From Flavobacterium ginsenosidimutans (GTDB taxonomy: Bacteria; Bacteroidota; Bacteroidia; Flavobacteriales; Flavobacteriaceae): a stretch of DNA of 64,000 bases. Where the stretch lies: assembly GCF_003254625.1 (NCBI RefSeq), contig NZ_QJRJ01000079.1:248001-312000 (forward strand), given 5' to 3'. This document shows, piece after piece, positions 54,307 through 62,300 of the stretch. A program made the position numbers and the translations under genes. The notes beneath the pieces are model-generated. The model did not search any database. It was not told the DNA's origin and saw only the letters and a program-made list of their open reading frames with translations. Positions within the stretch are counted from its first letter, which is position 1, and the number at the start of each line of letters is the position of its first letter.

Positions 54307-54379
54307 GGTACCTTAGCTCAGATGGTAGAGCAATGGACTGAAAATCCATGTGTCCCTGGTTCGATCCCTGGAGGTACCA
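54307..54379 (+). tRNA. tRNA-Phe (GAA)
   Basis: The acceptor stem GGTACCT pairs with AGGTACC (discriminator A at 54379); no CCA is encoded. The anticodon loop CTGAAAA has GAA at 54340-54342, closed by ATGGA/TCCAT. The T-arm reads CCTGG-TTCGATC-CCTGG, which leaves one T:T mismatch in the middle of the T stem. It has its own promoter and terminator and is followed by a nuclease gene and a partial copy of itself. Confidence 0.95.
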
Positions 54380-54424
54380 CAAAACCCGAATAGTAATATT
54401 CGGGTTTTTTGTTTTTATACTTTT
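54348..54424. repeat. Direct repeat, copy 1: tRNA-Phe 3' end plus terminator
   Basis: 77 nt from ATGTGTCCCTGG in the variable/T-arm through the terminator to TATACTTTT. It matches 54718-54816 apart from one C-to-T change and two 5-nt segments replaced in the second copy. The two copies flank the GIY-YIG gene. Confidence 0.85.
54381..54410 (+). terminator. Terminator after tRNA-Phe
   Basis: A 12-bp perfect stem AAAACCCGAATA / TATTCGGGTTTT with a 4-nt loop and T-run, directly after the tRNA. Confidence 0.9.
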
Positions 54425-54430
54425 TTATAG

Positions 54431-54718
54431 ATGCATTACTTATATATCCTGTATTCTAGTTCTACTCAAAAGTTCTATATCGGTGAAACAAACAACATCG
54501 ATGAACGAATTTTTAAACATCAAAATCATTTTTATGCAAATTCTTTCACTAAAATTGCTTCAGACTGGGAAGTAGTCTTAACTTTTATGTGTGATAATAA
54601 AAGTGAAGCACTATATCTTGAAAAGTTTATTAAAAGAATGAAAAGCAAAGTCTTTAATGCTAAAATAATATCAGATCCATCAATCTTAAAAGATATTCTT
54701 CTTAAGAGAAAATTATAA
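54431..54718 (+). CDS. GIY-YIG nuclease family protein, tRNA-associated
   Basis: 95 residues forming a minimal GIY-YIG domain. The first motif is YLYILYSSSTQKFYIGET (GIY replaced by YIL, YIG kept), the Arg lies in DERIFKHQ, and the catalytic-type Glu is in SEALYLEKFIKRMKSK. Such small proteins are common in Flavobacteriaceae, often near RNA genes; the function is unproven. The gene lies right behind the tRNA-Phe terminator, and its stop codon touches a second copy of the tRNA 3' end, so ORF plus repeat look like one inserted unit of about 392 bp (54425-54816). It could be a homing-type selfish nuclease. Confidence 0.85.
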   Translation: MHYLYILYSSSTQKFYIGETNNIDERIFKHQNHFYANSFTKIASDWEVVLTFMCDNKSEALYLEKFIKRMKSKVFNAKIISDPSILKDILLKRKL

Positions 54719-54732
54719 TGTGTCTCTGGTTC

Positions 54733-54748
54733 TCCCGAAGCCTCGGGA
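54733..54748 (+). repeat. 16-bp palindromic unit, copy 2 (TCCCGAAGCCTCGGGA)
   Basis: Sits in the T-loop of the duplicated tRNA fragment in place of GATCC. Arms TCCCGA/TCGGGA are perfect, with a 4-nt centre AGCC. Confidence 0.8.
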
Positions 54749-54761
54749 CTGGAGGTACCAC

Positions 54762-54803
54762 AAAACCCGAATAGTCCCGAGGCTTCGGGATTCGGGTTTT
54801 TTG
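54762..54803 (+). terminator. Extended terminator of the GIY-YIG unit
   Basis: The stem AAAACCCGAA / TTCGGGTTTT from copy 1 is kept, and the inserted palindrome TCCCGA/TCGGGA stacks inside it, making a longer hairpin before the T-run. Confidence 0.75.
54775..54790 (-). repeat. 16-bp palindromic unit, copy 3 (reverse orientation)
   Basis: TCCCGAGGCTTCGGGA is the exact reverse complement of copy 2 and replaces TAATA in the terminator loop. Confidence 0.8.
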
Positions 54804-54827
54804 TTTTTATACTTTTCTGTTTTGCCT

Positions 54828-54922
54828 AACCGCAAAGAGCGCAAAGAAAAAAAGCGCAAGGTTCGCAAAGTTAGTTTTAAACTTTGCGAACCTTTGCGTA
54901 AATCTTTGCGCTCTTTGCGGTT
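54828..54922. repeat. Dispersed GCAAAG palindromic repeat, clean copy
   Basis: The outer arms are a perfect 20-bp inverted repeat (AACCGCAAAGAGCGCAAAGA with its complement at 54903-54922). The inner arms GGTTCGCAAAGTT / AACTTTGCGAACC are also paired. The whole 95 nt can form one long hairpin. Units have a period of about 9 nt. The gap 54719-55065 holds no gene besides these repeats. Confidence 0.85.
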
Positions 54923-55065
54923 AAATCTTTTTCACTTCGAAAATCAAATGTCAACAAATAATAAGTTTTTGTTAAAAAAGTATTAAGCGAATAAACAAAT
55001 ATCTCTTATATTCGTAAAACTCTATTTTTAAATTTAATTTATTAACAAGATCTCAAAGCGGTTTT

Positions 55066-56559
55066 ATGAGCAAAACTTCTACTAAGGGCATTTGGAAAGT
55101 AATTTCAGCCTCTTCTATGGGCACCATGATCGAATGGTATGATTTTTACATTTTTGGCAGTTTAGCCGTTGTTATTTCAACCAAATTTTTCCCTAGTGAT
55201 AATCCAACCGCAGCATTTTTATCTACTTTAGCCACATTTGCAGCTGGATTTGTAGTTCGCCCGTTTGGAGCTTTATTCTTTGGGAGACTTGGTGATATTA
55301 TTGGTCGAAAATATACTTTCATGGCTACCTTATTATTAATGGGTGGTTCTACTTTTTTAATTGGCTGTATTCCTAGTTATGAATCTATTGGTTTTCTAGC
55401 TCCTTTATTAGTTCTGGTTTTACGTTTACTGCAAGGTCTTGCTCTTGGAGGAGAATATGGCGGAGCTGCAACTTACGTAGCTGAGCACGCACCAGCTGGA
55501 GAAAAAGGATATTGGACTTCTTGGATTCAGACCACGGCTACTGTTGGCTTATTTATTTCCTTAATGGTTATTCTAGCCACTAAAAGTGTACTTTCTGCAG
55601 AGGCTTTTGATTTATGGGGATGGCGCGTTCCTTTTTGGGTTTCAATCGCTATGGTTGGAGTTTCGTATTTAATTCGAAAAAATATGGACGAATCTCCAGT
55701 TTTCGCGAAAGCCAAAAAGGAAGGAACAACAAGCACAAATCCGTTAAAGGAAAGTTTTGGAAATAGATATAATCTAAAATTTGTTCTTTTGGCTTTGTTC
55801 GGTGCGACAATGGGGCAAGGTGTTGTTTGGTATACGGGACAATTCTACGCGATGAGTTTTATGAAGACAGTAATGAATGTTGATTCTTCACAAGTAGATG
55901 AATTATTAGGAATAGCTCTTTTAATTGGCACACCATTTTTTATTGCTTTCGGATGGCTCAGTGATAAGATTGGACGCAAATACATCATGATGTTTGGAAT
56001 GCTTCTGGCTATTTTATCTTATAGGCCTATTTACAAAACGATGTACAACACCACAGATATCAATCAAAAAACTGAAGTTTTAGAAAACCCAAGAGAAACC
56101 ACAGAACATAAGGATGATGGAAGTTCAGTTACCATAACGCAAAAAAAATATACGGACGGTACAACTGTAATTGAGAAAAAAACGTACATGGAGAAAAAAG
56201 ATGTGCAAACAAGCGTCTCAATTACAATTAATTCAAGCGACAAATGGACTTTAATTTTCTTGGTTTTTATTCAAGTGCTATTTGTAACAATGGTTTACGG
56301 TCCGATTGCTGCGTTTTTAGTCGAAATGTTTCCAACTAAAATCAGATATACTTCTATGTCTCTTCCGTATCATGTTGGAAATGGAATTTTTGGAGGTTTA
56401 CTTCCTGCTATTTCTACCTATTTTGTATCACACGCCAAAACAGCAGGCAAAGCCGATTTTTATTTGGAGGGTTTATGGTATCCGATAATTATTGCTGGAA
56501 TCTGCTTTGTTATTGGGATGATTTATATTGACAACAAAAACAAAATTACTCACCTTTAA
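55066..56559 (+). CDS. MHS family MFS transporter
   Basis: A 497-residue metabolite:H+ symporter-type MFS protein (ProP/ShiA/KgtP group). Signatures are GTMIEWYDFYIFGSLAV near residue 19, GRLGDIIGRKYTF near 75, LRLLQGLALGGEYGGAATYVAEHAP near 120, and FGWLSDKIGRKYIM near 300. About 70 hydrophilic residues (about 322-392, Thr/Lys-rich) are inserted between two C-terminal-half membrane helices, which is unusual for this family. Substrates are organic acids or compatible solutes in relatives. Co-transcribed with a small membrane protein. Confidence 0.9.
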   Translation: MSKTSTKGIWKVISASSMGTMIEWYDFYIFGSLAVVISTKFFPSDNPTAAFLSTLATFAAGFVVRPFGALFFGRLGDIIGRKYTFMATLLLMGGSTFLIGCIPSYESIGFLAPLLVLVLRLLQGLALGGEYGGAATYVAEHAPAGEKGYWTSWIQTTATVGLFISLMVILATKSVLSAEAFDLWGWRVPFWVSIAMVGVSYLIRKNMDESPVFAKAKKEGTTSTNPLKESFGNRYNLKFVLLALFGATMGQGVVWYTGQFYAMSFMKTVMNVDSSQVDELLGIALLIGTPFFIAFGWLSDKIGRKYIMMFGMLLAILSYRPIYKTMYNTTDINQKTEVLENPRETTEHKDDGSSVTITQKKYTDGTTVIEKKTYMEKKDVQTSVSITINSSDKWTLIFLVFIQVLFVTMVYGPIAAFLVEMFPTKIRYTSMSLPYHVGNGIFGGLLPAISTYFVSHAKTAGKADFYLEGLWYPIIIAGICFVIGMIYIDNKNKITHL

Positions 56560-56572
56560 AATTTACAAAAAA

Positions 56573-56800
56573 ATGAATGCGATTAAACAAGTTTTAGGGG
56601 CGTTTTGGATTGCTTTGGCAGCGGCGGCTGCATATTTCTGTGTGTTTGAATTTGGTTTACCAAAACTACTTTCAGACCAACAAGATGATTTAGTATTTGG
56701 CGTAATAATTCTTTTTATACTAACCCCACTTATAGTTATGGGATTAGGAACATTTGGTTATTATTCTTTGATTGGAGAATATAACAACAAAAAGAAATAA
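56573..56800 (+). CDS. Small membrane protein beside the MHS transporter
   Basis: 75 residues from the ATG at 56573, 13 bp after the transporter stop; a longer in-frame reading overlaps the transporter gene. Two hydrophobic helices (about 5-25 and 40-63) and a Lys-rich end (EYNNKKK). It resembles small uncharacterised proteins that accompany MHS transporters in Bacteroidota (DUF6814-like; name from memory, not checked). It may stabilise the transporter. Confidence 0.7.
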   Translation: MNAIKQVLGAFWIALAAAAAYFCVFEFGLPKLLSDQQDDLVFGVIILFILTPLIVMGLGTFGYYSLIGEYNNKKK

Positions 56801-56810
56801 ATATAAAAAC

Positions 56811-56845
56811 AAAAAAAGGCTGTCTATTTCTAGACAGCCCTTTTT
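56811..56845. terminator. Bidirectional terminator between the MHS operon and the amylase gene
   Basis: GGCTGTCTA / TAGACAGCC stem with a 4-nt loop, an A-run before and a T-run after, shared by convergent genes. Confidence 0.9.
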
Positions 56846-56861
56846 TCATTACTAACCAAAC

Positions 56862-59738
56862 CTAATTTTTAATAAACTTCGCAACGCGAGCATTATTGTT
56901 TTCGTCAAACGCTTTTACTAGATATAATCCTGAAGTTAATCCACTTACTGAAAATTGAAAATCTGCATTACCGTTTACATTATATGTTTTTACTAATTGT
57001 CCTGAAACAGAATAAACATCTACTTTTAAAGCCGCAAAATTTAAGGTAAAATAATCTGCAACTGGATTTGGATATAAACTAACCGCATTTCCTTTTTCAA
57101 AATTTTCTATTGCCAGATTTGCTTGCTTATTACCATAAATTCTATATTCTCCTGGAGCAAGACTAATTGTTGCATTTACATCTGTAACATTAATCGTGGT
57201 GTTATCCATTAAATTATACCAAGTTCCTGTGTATTGAAATGCAGGAACCATACTTTGTGTAGTTAAATCAAAATTGGCTAAAATCACAACATCTTTTAAT
57301 TGAGCAGCAGTTAAATTACTATTTGTAATTTTGATATTTACAGACAAAGTTGCTGTATTAGCCATAGTTGCAGTTCCTAAAAACACAGGTTCTGATTTTT
57401 TAAGCGTAATCATCTTAGCCCAATCATTATAAATTTTATTTCGATTAGAATCGCCAAGCCAATTTTCTGTCCATTGTGGCTGTGGTTTTGTATCTAATTT
57501 ACAATCGCCTGAAATTGTTGATGAATTATCATTTACAGTTCCGTCATTGCATGTATAAATTGAATCATCCCATCCTAATTCCCCAAAATGCCAAATCATT
57601 TTTGGACCAGGAATTAATAATGAAACTGCTCCAATTGCAGACATTCTTGACAAAGCTGTATTTAATGTTTTCACATTATAACTTCCGCTTGAAGCTCCGT
57701 ACTGCACATTTTTATACATTAATCGTTCTTCATCATGACTTTCAGCATAACCCATTAAACGATTTGCTGTAAAACCACGACTTGAGCTATTCATTCTATA
57801 AATATTACTGCTTGATGAATATCCCATTGACAATTGATTGTATTGATCTGTCATTTTCCCCCACATCATAACTCCTTTACTTGGGGTTTCTGCCACTCTA
57901 TAATTTGCCCACTGCTGTTCTTCAGCATCAGTTCCTAAGTGTTCAAAAATTGTATAATGCGTAGGGTCTAAACTCCATGAATAATCAGCATATTTTTTTA
58001 GAACATCTACTCTATCTTGCTGATAGCTATTGGTGCAACTTTCGTCTGAAGCCGTACAAGCTTGAGTGAATCCTTTCGTTAAATCCCAACGGAAACCATC
58101 AATTTTGTATTCCTCAATCCATTGTTTAATTACACGATTTACATAATATTGAGTTTTCAGTGATTGATGATTAAAATCTTCTCCTACACTGTAAGAATGT
58201 TTTGCTACTGTATTAAAATATGGATTTTCTGTTGTTGGCGATCCAAAACCGTCTCCATCAGGATCATTCATCCACATTCTTACCATTGGATTTCTTCCAA
58301 AAGCATGATTTAGCGCCACATCAAGAATTACAGCAATTCCGTTTTGATGGCATAAATCAATAAACTCTTTTAATTTATCTGAAGTCCCATAGAATTTATC
58401 TAAAGCCATGTGAAAGGAAGTATTGTAACCCCAGCTTTCATTGCCTTCAAATTCCATTACTGGCATTAATTCTATTGCATTAATTTGTAGATTTTTAAAG
58501 TAATCTATTCTATCAATTAAATTTTGATAGCTTCTACCAGCATCAAAATCACGAACCAAAACTTCATAAACAACTAATTTTTCTTTTTCAGGTTTAACAA
58601 AATTAGTCACTTGCCAATTATAAGGAGTTTGTCCTGTTTTTAAAACCGTAACCTCAAAACTTTGTCCTGAAGGATATACAGGCATATTTGGATATTTTGA
58701 AGCAGGAATTGAAGGATCATCATAAGGAGATAATACTAAAGTAGAATATGGGTCTGCTGTTTTTACCATTGATGGCGAATTAGCAAGTGGAGTTGTATCG
58801 ACAACCCAATACTGATACGTATTGTTTACTCCTGATACTAAACCTGTAATTTCTAACCAAAATTTTCCTGAAGAAGGATCTTTTTTCATGGCATACGCCG
58901 ATGTAGGCTGCCAGTTATTAAAACTTCCTGCAACGTAAACGAAATCTTTTAAAGGAGCATCTAATACCAAAGTGGCTTTTGTAGCATCTGAAGTATTATA
59001 ATTAATTCCGTCAACCACACCTGCAGGCATCGCCTCAGAAACAGTATTCGGATTTACCACTACCGAAAATTTCTTAGAAATTGTTGTTGTTCCTTGTGTT
59101 GCAATCAATTCATAGCTTTGATTACTTGTAAGACCTGTATGCGTATAAGAATAGCTTGAAGTACTTGCGTTTGTATTGACAGTTACGCCATTTGCCTTCA
59201 AAGTATAACTTGCCACTCCATTTGTATTTGTTGCAGCTATATTAAAATTGGCTCCTGAAGAAATAATTGAAGTACTATTATCAACAGGCGAAGTTAACGA
59301 AACTTGAAAAGAACCAACTTCAACAAGAATATCTTGTGATTTTTTATCACCTGTACCGTTTTTTGTTTTAACAAGAAAACCTATTCTTCCTATTCCATTT
59401 CTATTAAAATAAACAGATGGCGTAATTGTTTTAGTGTAAGTATCTGTTCCTGCATTATAAGTAAACTTACTAGCCTCGTTCGATACTGTCCAAGATCCGT
59501 TTGAAGGGCTATCTGCCTGATTTGTGTCATTTACATCATAAGACCATGACCAAAGATACAATGCATGAGTTGTACTAATTCCCCATGAAGTTTCATCAAC
59601 ACTTGCCCCATTTATTGTGATCGTTATGGGTGTAGTGTCATCAAATGTTGCCGGATTTATTGAGTACGTCACTGTCTGCACTTGAGCAGAAACAGCTAAC
59701 GACAACAATAAAAACGTTAATAGTAAAATTCTTTTCAT
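56862..59738 (-). CDS. GH13 alpha-amylase family enzyme with T9SS sorting domain
   Basis: 958 residues: signal peptide (about 1-18), N-terminal beta domains (about 20-340, including a CBM48/isoamylase-N-like segment near 245-350), a GH13 catalytic barrel, and a C-terminal type A sorting domain of the type IX secretion system (about 885-958; LYPNPVADYFTLNF, SGLYLVKAFD). The four GH13 regions are visible: DVALNHAF near 473, GFRWDLTKG near 548 with the nucleophile Asp, the acid/base Glu in FEHLG near 600, and ESHDEER near 667. It cleaves alpha-1,4-glucans at or outside the cell surface, feeding the SusCDE system upstream. Confidence 0.93.
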   Translation of the reverse strand: MKRILLLTFLLLSLAVSAQVQTVTYSINPATFDDTTPITITINGASVDETSWGISTTHALYLWSWSYDVNDTNQADSPSNGSWTVSNEASKFTYNAGTDTYTKTITPSVYFNRNGIGRIGFLVKTKNGTGDKKSQDILVEVGSFQVSLTSPVDNSTSIISSGANFNIAATNTNGVASYTLKANGVTVNTNASTSSYSYTHTGLTSNQSYELIATQGTTTISKKFSVVVNPNTVSEAMPAGVVDGINYNTSDATKATLVLDAPLKDFVYVAGSFNNWQPTSAYAMKKDPSSGKFWLEITGLVSGVNNTYQYWVVDTTPLANSPSMVKTADPYSTLVLSPYDDPSIPASKYPNMPVYPSGQSFEVTVLKTGQTPYNWQVTNFVKPEKEKLVVYEVLVRDFDAGRSYQNLIDRIDYFKNLQINAIELMPVMEFEGNESWGYNTSFHMALDKFYGTSDKLKEFIDLCHQNGIAVILDVALNHAFGRNPMVRMWMNDPDGDGFGSPTTENPYFNTVAKHSYSVGEDFNHQSLKTQYYVNRVIKQWIEEYKIDGFRWDLTKGFTQACTASDESCTNSYQQDRVDVLKKYADYSWSLDPTHYTIFEHLGTDAEEQQWANYRVAETPSKGVMMWGKMTDQYNQLSMGYSSSSNIYRMNSSSRGFTANRLMGYAESHDEERLMYKNVQYGASSGSYNVKTLNTALSRMSAIGAVSLLIPGPKMIWHFGELGWDDSIYTCNDGTVNDNSSTISGDCKLDTKPQPQWTENWLGDSNRNKIYNDWAKMITLKKSEPVFLGTATMANTATLSVNIKITNSNLTAAQLKDVVILANFDLTTQSMVPAFQYTGTWYNLMDNTTINVTDVNATISLAPGEYRIYGNKQANLAIENFEKGNAVSLYPNPVADYFTLNFAALKVDVYSVSGQLVKTYNVNGNADFQFSVSGLTSGLYLVKAFDENNNARVAKFIKN

Positions 59739-59774
59739 AGTTATAGTGGTTAGCTAAATAGTTCGTTTGATTAA

Positions 59775-59803
59775 AAAAGGGCTATCTGGAGATAGCCCTT
59801 TTG
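59775..59803 (-). terminator. Terminator between susE-like and amylase genes
   Basis: A 13-bp stem AAAAGGGCTATCT / AGATAGCCCTTTT with a 2-nt spacer; the minus strand has a T-run. It may lower amylase expression relative to the SusCDE genes. Confidence 0.8.
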
Positions 59804-59818
59804 TAAATTATATTAAAA

Positions 59819-60634
59819 CTAATCTAATGTTATTTTTTTCGCAGCATTGTCAATAGTTAAAACTCTTGGTCCTGTTGGTCCAGTATATTTAAAGTTACTG
59901 TCTCCATCATTTGCATTTACTAATTCATCATCTATTTCATAACCTAAGTTTGAATAGTAAGTATAGTTATGACTTTGATCCCAGTTACCATCACTTGTAA
60001 AGTTGTTACCTAAGAATTCTCTAAAAGCTTCTCCGCTGTTAAGAACAATTGTTACTTTATAAATATTTGTTGTACCAACTACTAATGGGAATTCTGTTTC
60101 TGCATCACCAGCCCATGTCCAACCTCCTGGGGTAGCTGCACCAACTAACCAGTGAGAACTTGCTAACGGCACATGATATGGCGTAGCTGTAATAGTGTAA
60201 GAATTAGAATACTGTGGAAGTCCAGAAGCTCCAACAACAGCTTTGATACGAATATCAACTTTATTAGCTTCTTTCTCAACAAAACCACCATTAACTAATG
60301 CTGAATTTAATTCAGATACTGTTAAGGTTGCAAATTTCTCTGTTGTATTTGTTACTGTAATAGGAGTCGCAAAATTTGTTCCTTCTTTAGCTATTTCAAC
60401 AGTATAGTTTACTACAGTTTGCATCCCGCTGTATGCTGCATCATCCCACACAACAGTTGTTGCTACATCATTCTCCGTTTCTTTTGAAAGTACAATTGTA
60501 AAATCAGATTTAGGATTCAATAAAACAGGAGCCGTTGACGCTTCGATTACAGGTCTGTCTTCTACATCATCAGCATTACATGAAACTGCTAAAACACCGA
60601 TGAAAGCAATTAAAATTTTATGTATATTTTTCAT
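59819..60634 (-). CDS. SusE-family outer-membrane lipoprotein
   Basis: 271 residues with the lipobox AVSC (Cys19), then the SusE domain (about 28-150; APVLLNPKSDFTIVLSKE, TVVWDDAAYSG, VNYTVEIAKEGTNF) and one C-terminal starch-binding-like domain (SHWLVGAATPGGWTWAGDAETEFPL). It binds alpha-glucan at the cell surface and assists SusC/SusD. Shorter than Bacteroides SusE/SusF, with a single C-terminal binding module. Follows the SusD gene by 23 bp. Confidence 0.9.
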   Translation of the reverse strand: MKNIHKILIAFIGVLAVSCNADDVEDRPVIEASTAPVLLNPKSDFTIVLSKETENDVATTVVWDDAAYSGMQTVVNYTVEIAKEGTNFATPITVTNTTEKFATLTVSELNSALVNGGFVEKEANKVDIRIKAVVGASGLPQYSNSYTITATPYHVPLASSHWLVGAATPGGWTWAGDAETEFPLVVGTTNIYKVTIVLNSGEAFREFLGNNFTSDGNWDQSHNYTYYSNLGYEIDDELVNANDGDSNFKYTGPTGPRVLTIDNAAKKITLD

Positions 60635-60657
60635 TTTTAATATTTTTATAAGGTTAG

Positions 60658-62265
60658 TTAGTATCCTGGATTTTGTTTTAAAGTTGGGTTAGCTTGTATA
60701 ATTCTAGAAGGAATTGGCATCAAATCTCTATAAGAATCAGTAGCAATTCCATTTATAGAACCACCTTTCCATTGCCAGATTTTAGATCCTCCTGTGAATT
60801 TACCAAAACGAATTAAATCGGTTCTTCTATGGCATTCCCAAAACAATTCTCTTCCTCTTTCATCCAAAACAAAATCAAGATTTAATTGTGATGCAGTAAT
60901 AGTTGCAGCATTTGCTCTCATACGAAGCTGATTGATATATCCTACCGCAGTTCCTGTATTTGCAGATGAAGCTCCTCTTAATGCAGCCTCAGCATACATT
61001 AAATATACATCTGATAATCTGAACATTGGAAAATCTGTGTCAGGAATATCATTTCTTTGAGCTGCAGATCCATCTGATTTTTTATTAATGTATTTCGTTA
61101 CAGCATAACCATCTGTAAATGTTCCAACATTCTTAATATCTTTTGATTGCCCATTTGTATAAAAAGTTCCTCTTTTATCTCCAGTAGCAGTTTCATCAGG
61201 AAATAAATTCACAAACTCTCTACGAGTTCTGATTCCCTGCCAACCACCATCCATACCTCTTGAAGCAGCATCCATACTACCTCCGATAGATGCATGAAGA
61301 ATAAAACTCATTCCTCCTCCTGTAGCTCTAATAGCATTACCATCACTTATAACTGGGAAAATGAATTCTGATTGAGCCCCATTTACATCGTTATCTGCAG
61401 AGAATAAATAACTATATGGAACATTTGCAAATGTATATCCTGAATTATTAATAATATCAGCACATAATGTACCAGCATCATTAAATCTATCAGTTCCAGT
61501 ATAAACTTTTGAATTTAAATAAATCTGTGCTAATAAAAATTTAGCTGCTGTTTTATCAATTCTTCCATATTCGTTTGTTCTTGAAGCCGCTAAACTATTG
61601 TCTAAATCTTTTAATTCTGCTTCAACAAAAGCAAAAACTTCAGCTCTTGTTTTTTGCACAGGGTAAAAGAATCCTACTGGATCAGCCTCAGTTGTAATTG
61701 GCACATTCCCAAATAAATCCATCAAATTAACATAAGAAAAAGCTCTTAAGAAACGAGCCTCTGCTCTGAATGTAGCAATTTCAGCTTTCAAACTAGCATC
61801 AACACCTCTTGAAGCTAATTTTTCTTCTGTCGTTTGTCTTAAAAATTCATTGGCAACACTAATTTCATAGAATGCTCTTGAATATGTTCCTGCCAAAAAT
61901 TCATTTGCAGGAGACCAAGTTTGAGAATTTAAAGTTGGTAATGTTCCATCTGCCCACGCAATAATAGCCTCGTCAGTAGTGAACTCTTGCGTTACAAAAA
62001 GCAAACGCAAATAACTACTAAAATCTCCTCCAATTCCAGAGATATCTGCTTGACCATCTCCATCGTTACCTCCAACATACAAACCTGCATATAATTTCGC
62101 TAAGACTTGTTTATATGATGCTGGATCTTGAAAGAACTGCTCTGATAAAAATTCATCATCATCAGTCGGAGTAACATTCAAGTCGCTCGTACATGAAGTA
62201 AGCGTCATATTCAATCCTAAAACAAGTAGGAAAAAATAAGATATATATTTAAATGATATTTTCAT
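60658..62265 (-). CDS. SusD/RagB family nutrient-binding lipoprotein
   Basis: 535 residues with the lipobox TLTSC (Cys near 25). A SusD-type TPR fold shows ARFLRAFSYVNLMDLFGNVPI near 165-185, and the conserved C-terminal block with FWECHRRTDLIRFGKF and DLMPIPSRIIQANPTLKQNPGY. It lids the SusC channel and captures maltooligosaccharides. It lies 35 bp after the SusC gene, in the same operon. Confidence 0.95.
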   Translation of the reverse strand: MKISFKYISYFFLLVLGLNMTLTSCTSDLNVTPTDDDEFLSEQFFQDPASYKQVLAKLYAGLYVGGNDGDGQADISGIGGDFSSYLRLLFVTQEFTTDEAIIAWADGTLPTLNSQTWSPANEFLAGTYSRAFYEISVANEFLRQTTEEKLASRGVDASLKAEIATFRAEARFLRAFSYVNLMDLFGNVPITTEADPVGFFYPVQKTRAEVFAFVEAELKDLDNSLAASRTNEYGRIDKTAAKFLLAQIYLNSKVYTGTDRFNDAGTLCADIINNSGYTFANVPYSYLFSADNDVNGAQSEFIFPVISDGNAIRATGGGMSFILHASIGGSMDAASRGMDGGWQGIRTRREFVNLFPDETATGDKRGTFYTNGQSKDIKNVGTFTDGYAVTKYINKKSDGSAAQRNDIPDTDFPMFRLSDVYLMYAEAALRGASSANTGTAVGYINQLRMRANAATITASQLNLDFVLDERGRELFWECHRRTDLIRFGKFTGGSKIWQWKGGSINGIATDSYRDLMPIPSRIIQANPTLKQNPGY

Positions 62266-62300
62266 TTTATGTTTTTTTAAATTTGTTTTTCAAAAATCTA

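Larger units (their letters stand above)
54718..54816 (+). pseudogene. Direct repeat, copy 2: altered tRNA-Phe 3' fragment plus terminator
   Basis: A 99-nt counterpart of 54348-54424. The T-loop GATCC is replaced by a 16-bp palindrome (54733-54748), and TAATA in the terminator loop is replaced by its exact reverse complement (54775-54790), so net +11 at each place. The AGGTACCACAAAACCCGAA segment is unchanged. The 5' half of the tRNA is missing, so it cannot be a working tRNA. Confidence 0.85.

Noticed and set aside
54348..54575. Plus-strand 75-codon frame starting inside tRNA-Phe
   Set aside because: It reads through the tRNA and terminator and overlaps the GIY-YIG gene in another frame.
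54718..54816. A second tRNA gene
   Set aside because: Only the 3' part is present and the T-loop is broken by a 16-bp insert; annotated as a fragment instead.
54720..54986. Plus-strand 88-codon frame after the GIY-YIG gene
   Set aside because: It consists of the duplicated tRNA end and the GCAAAG hairpin; repeat-derived.
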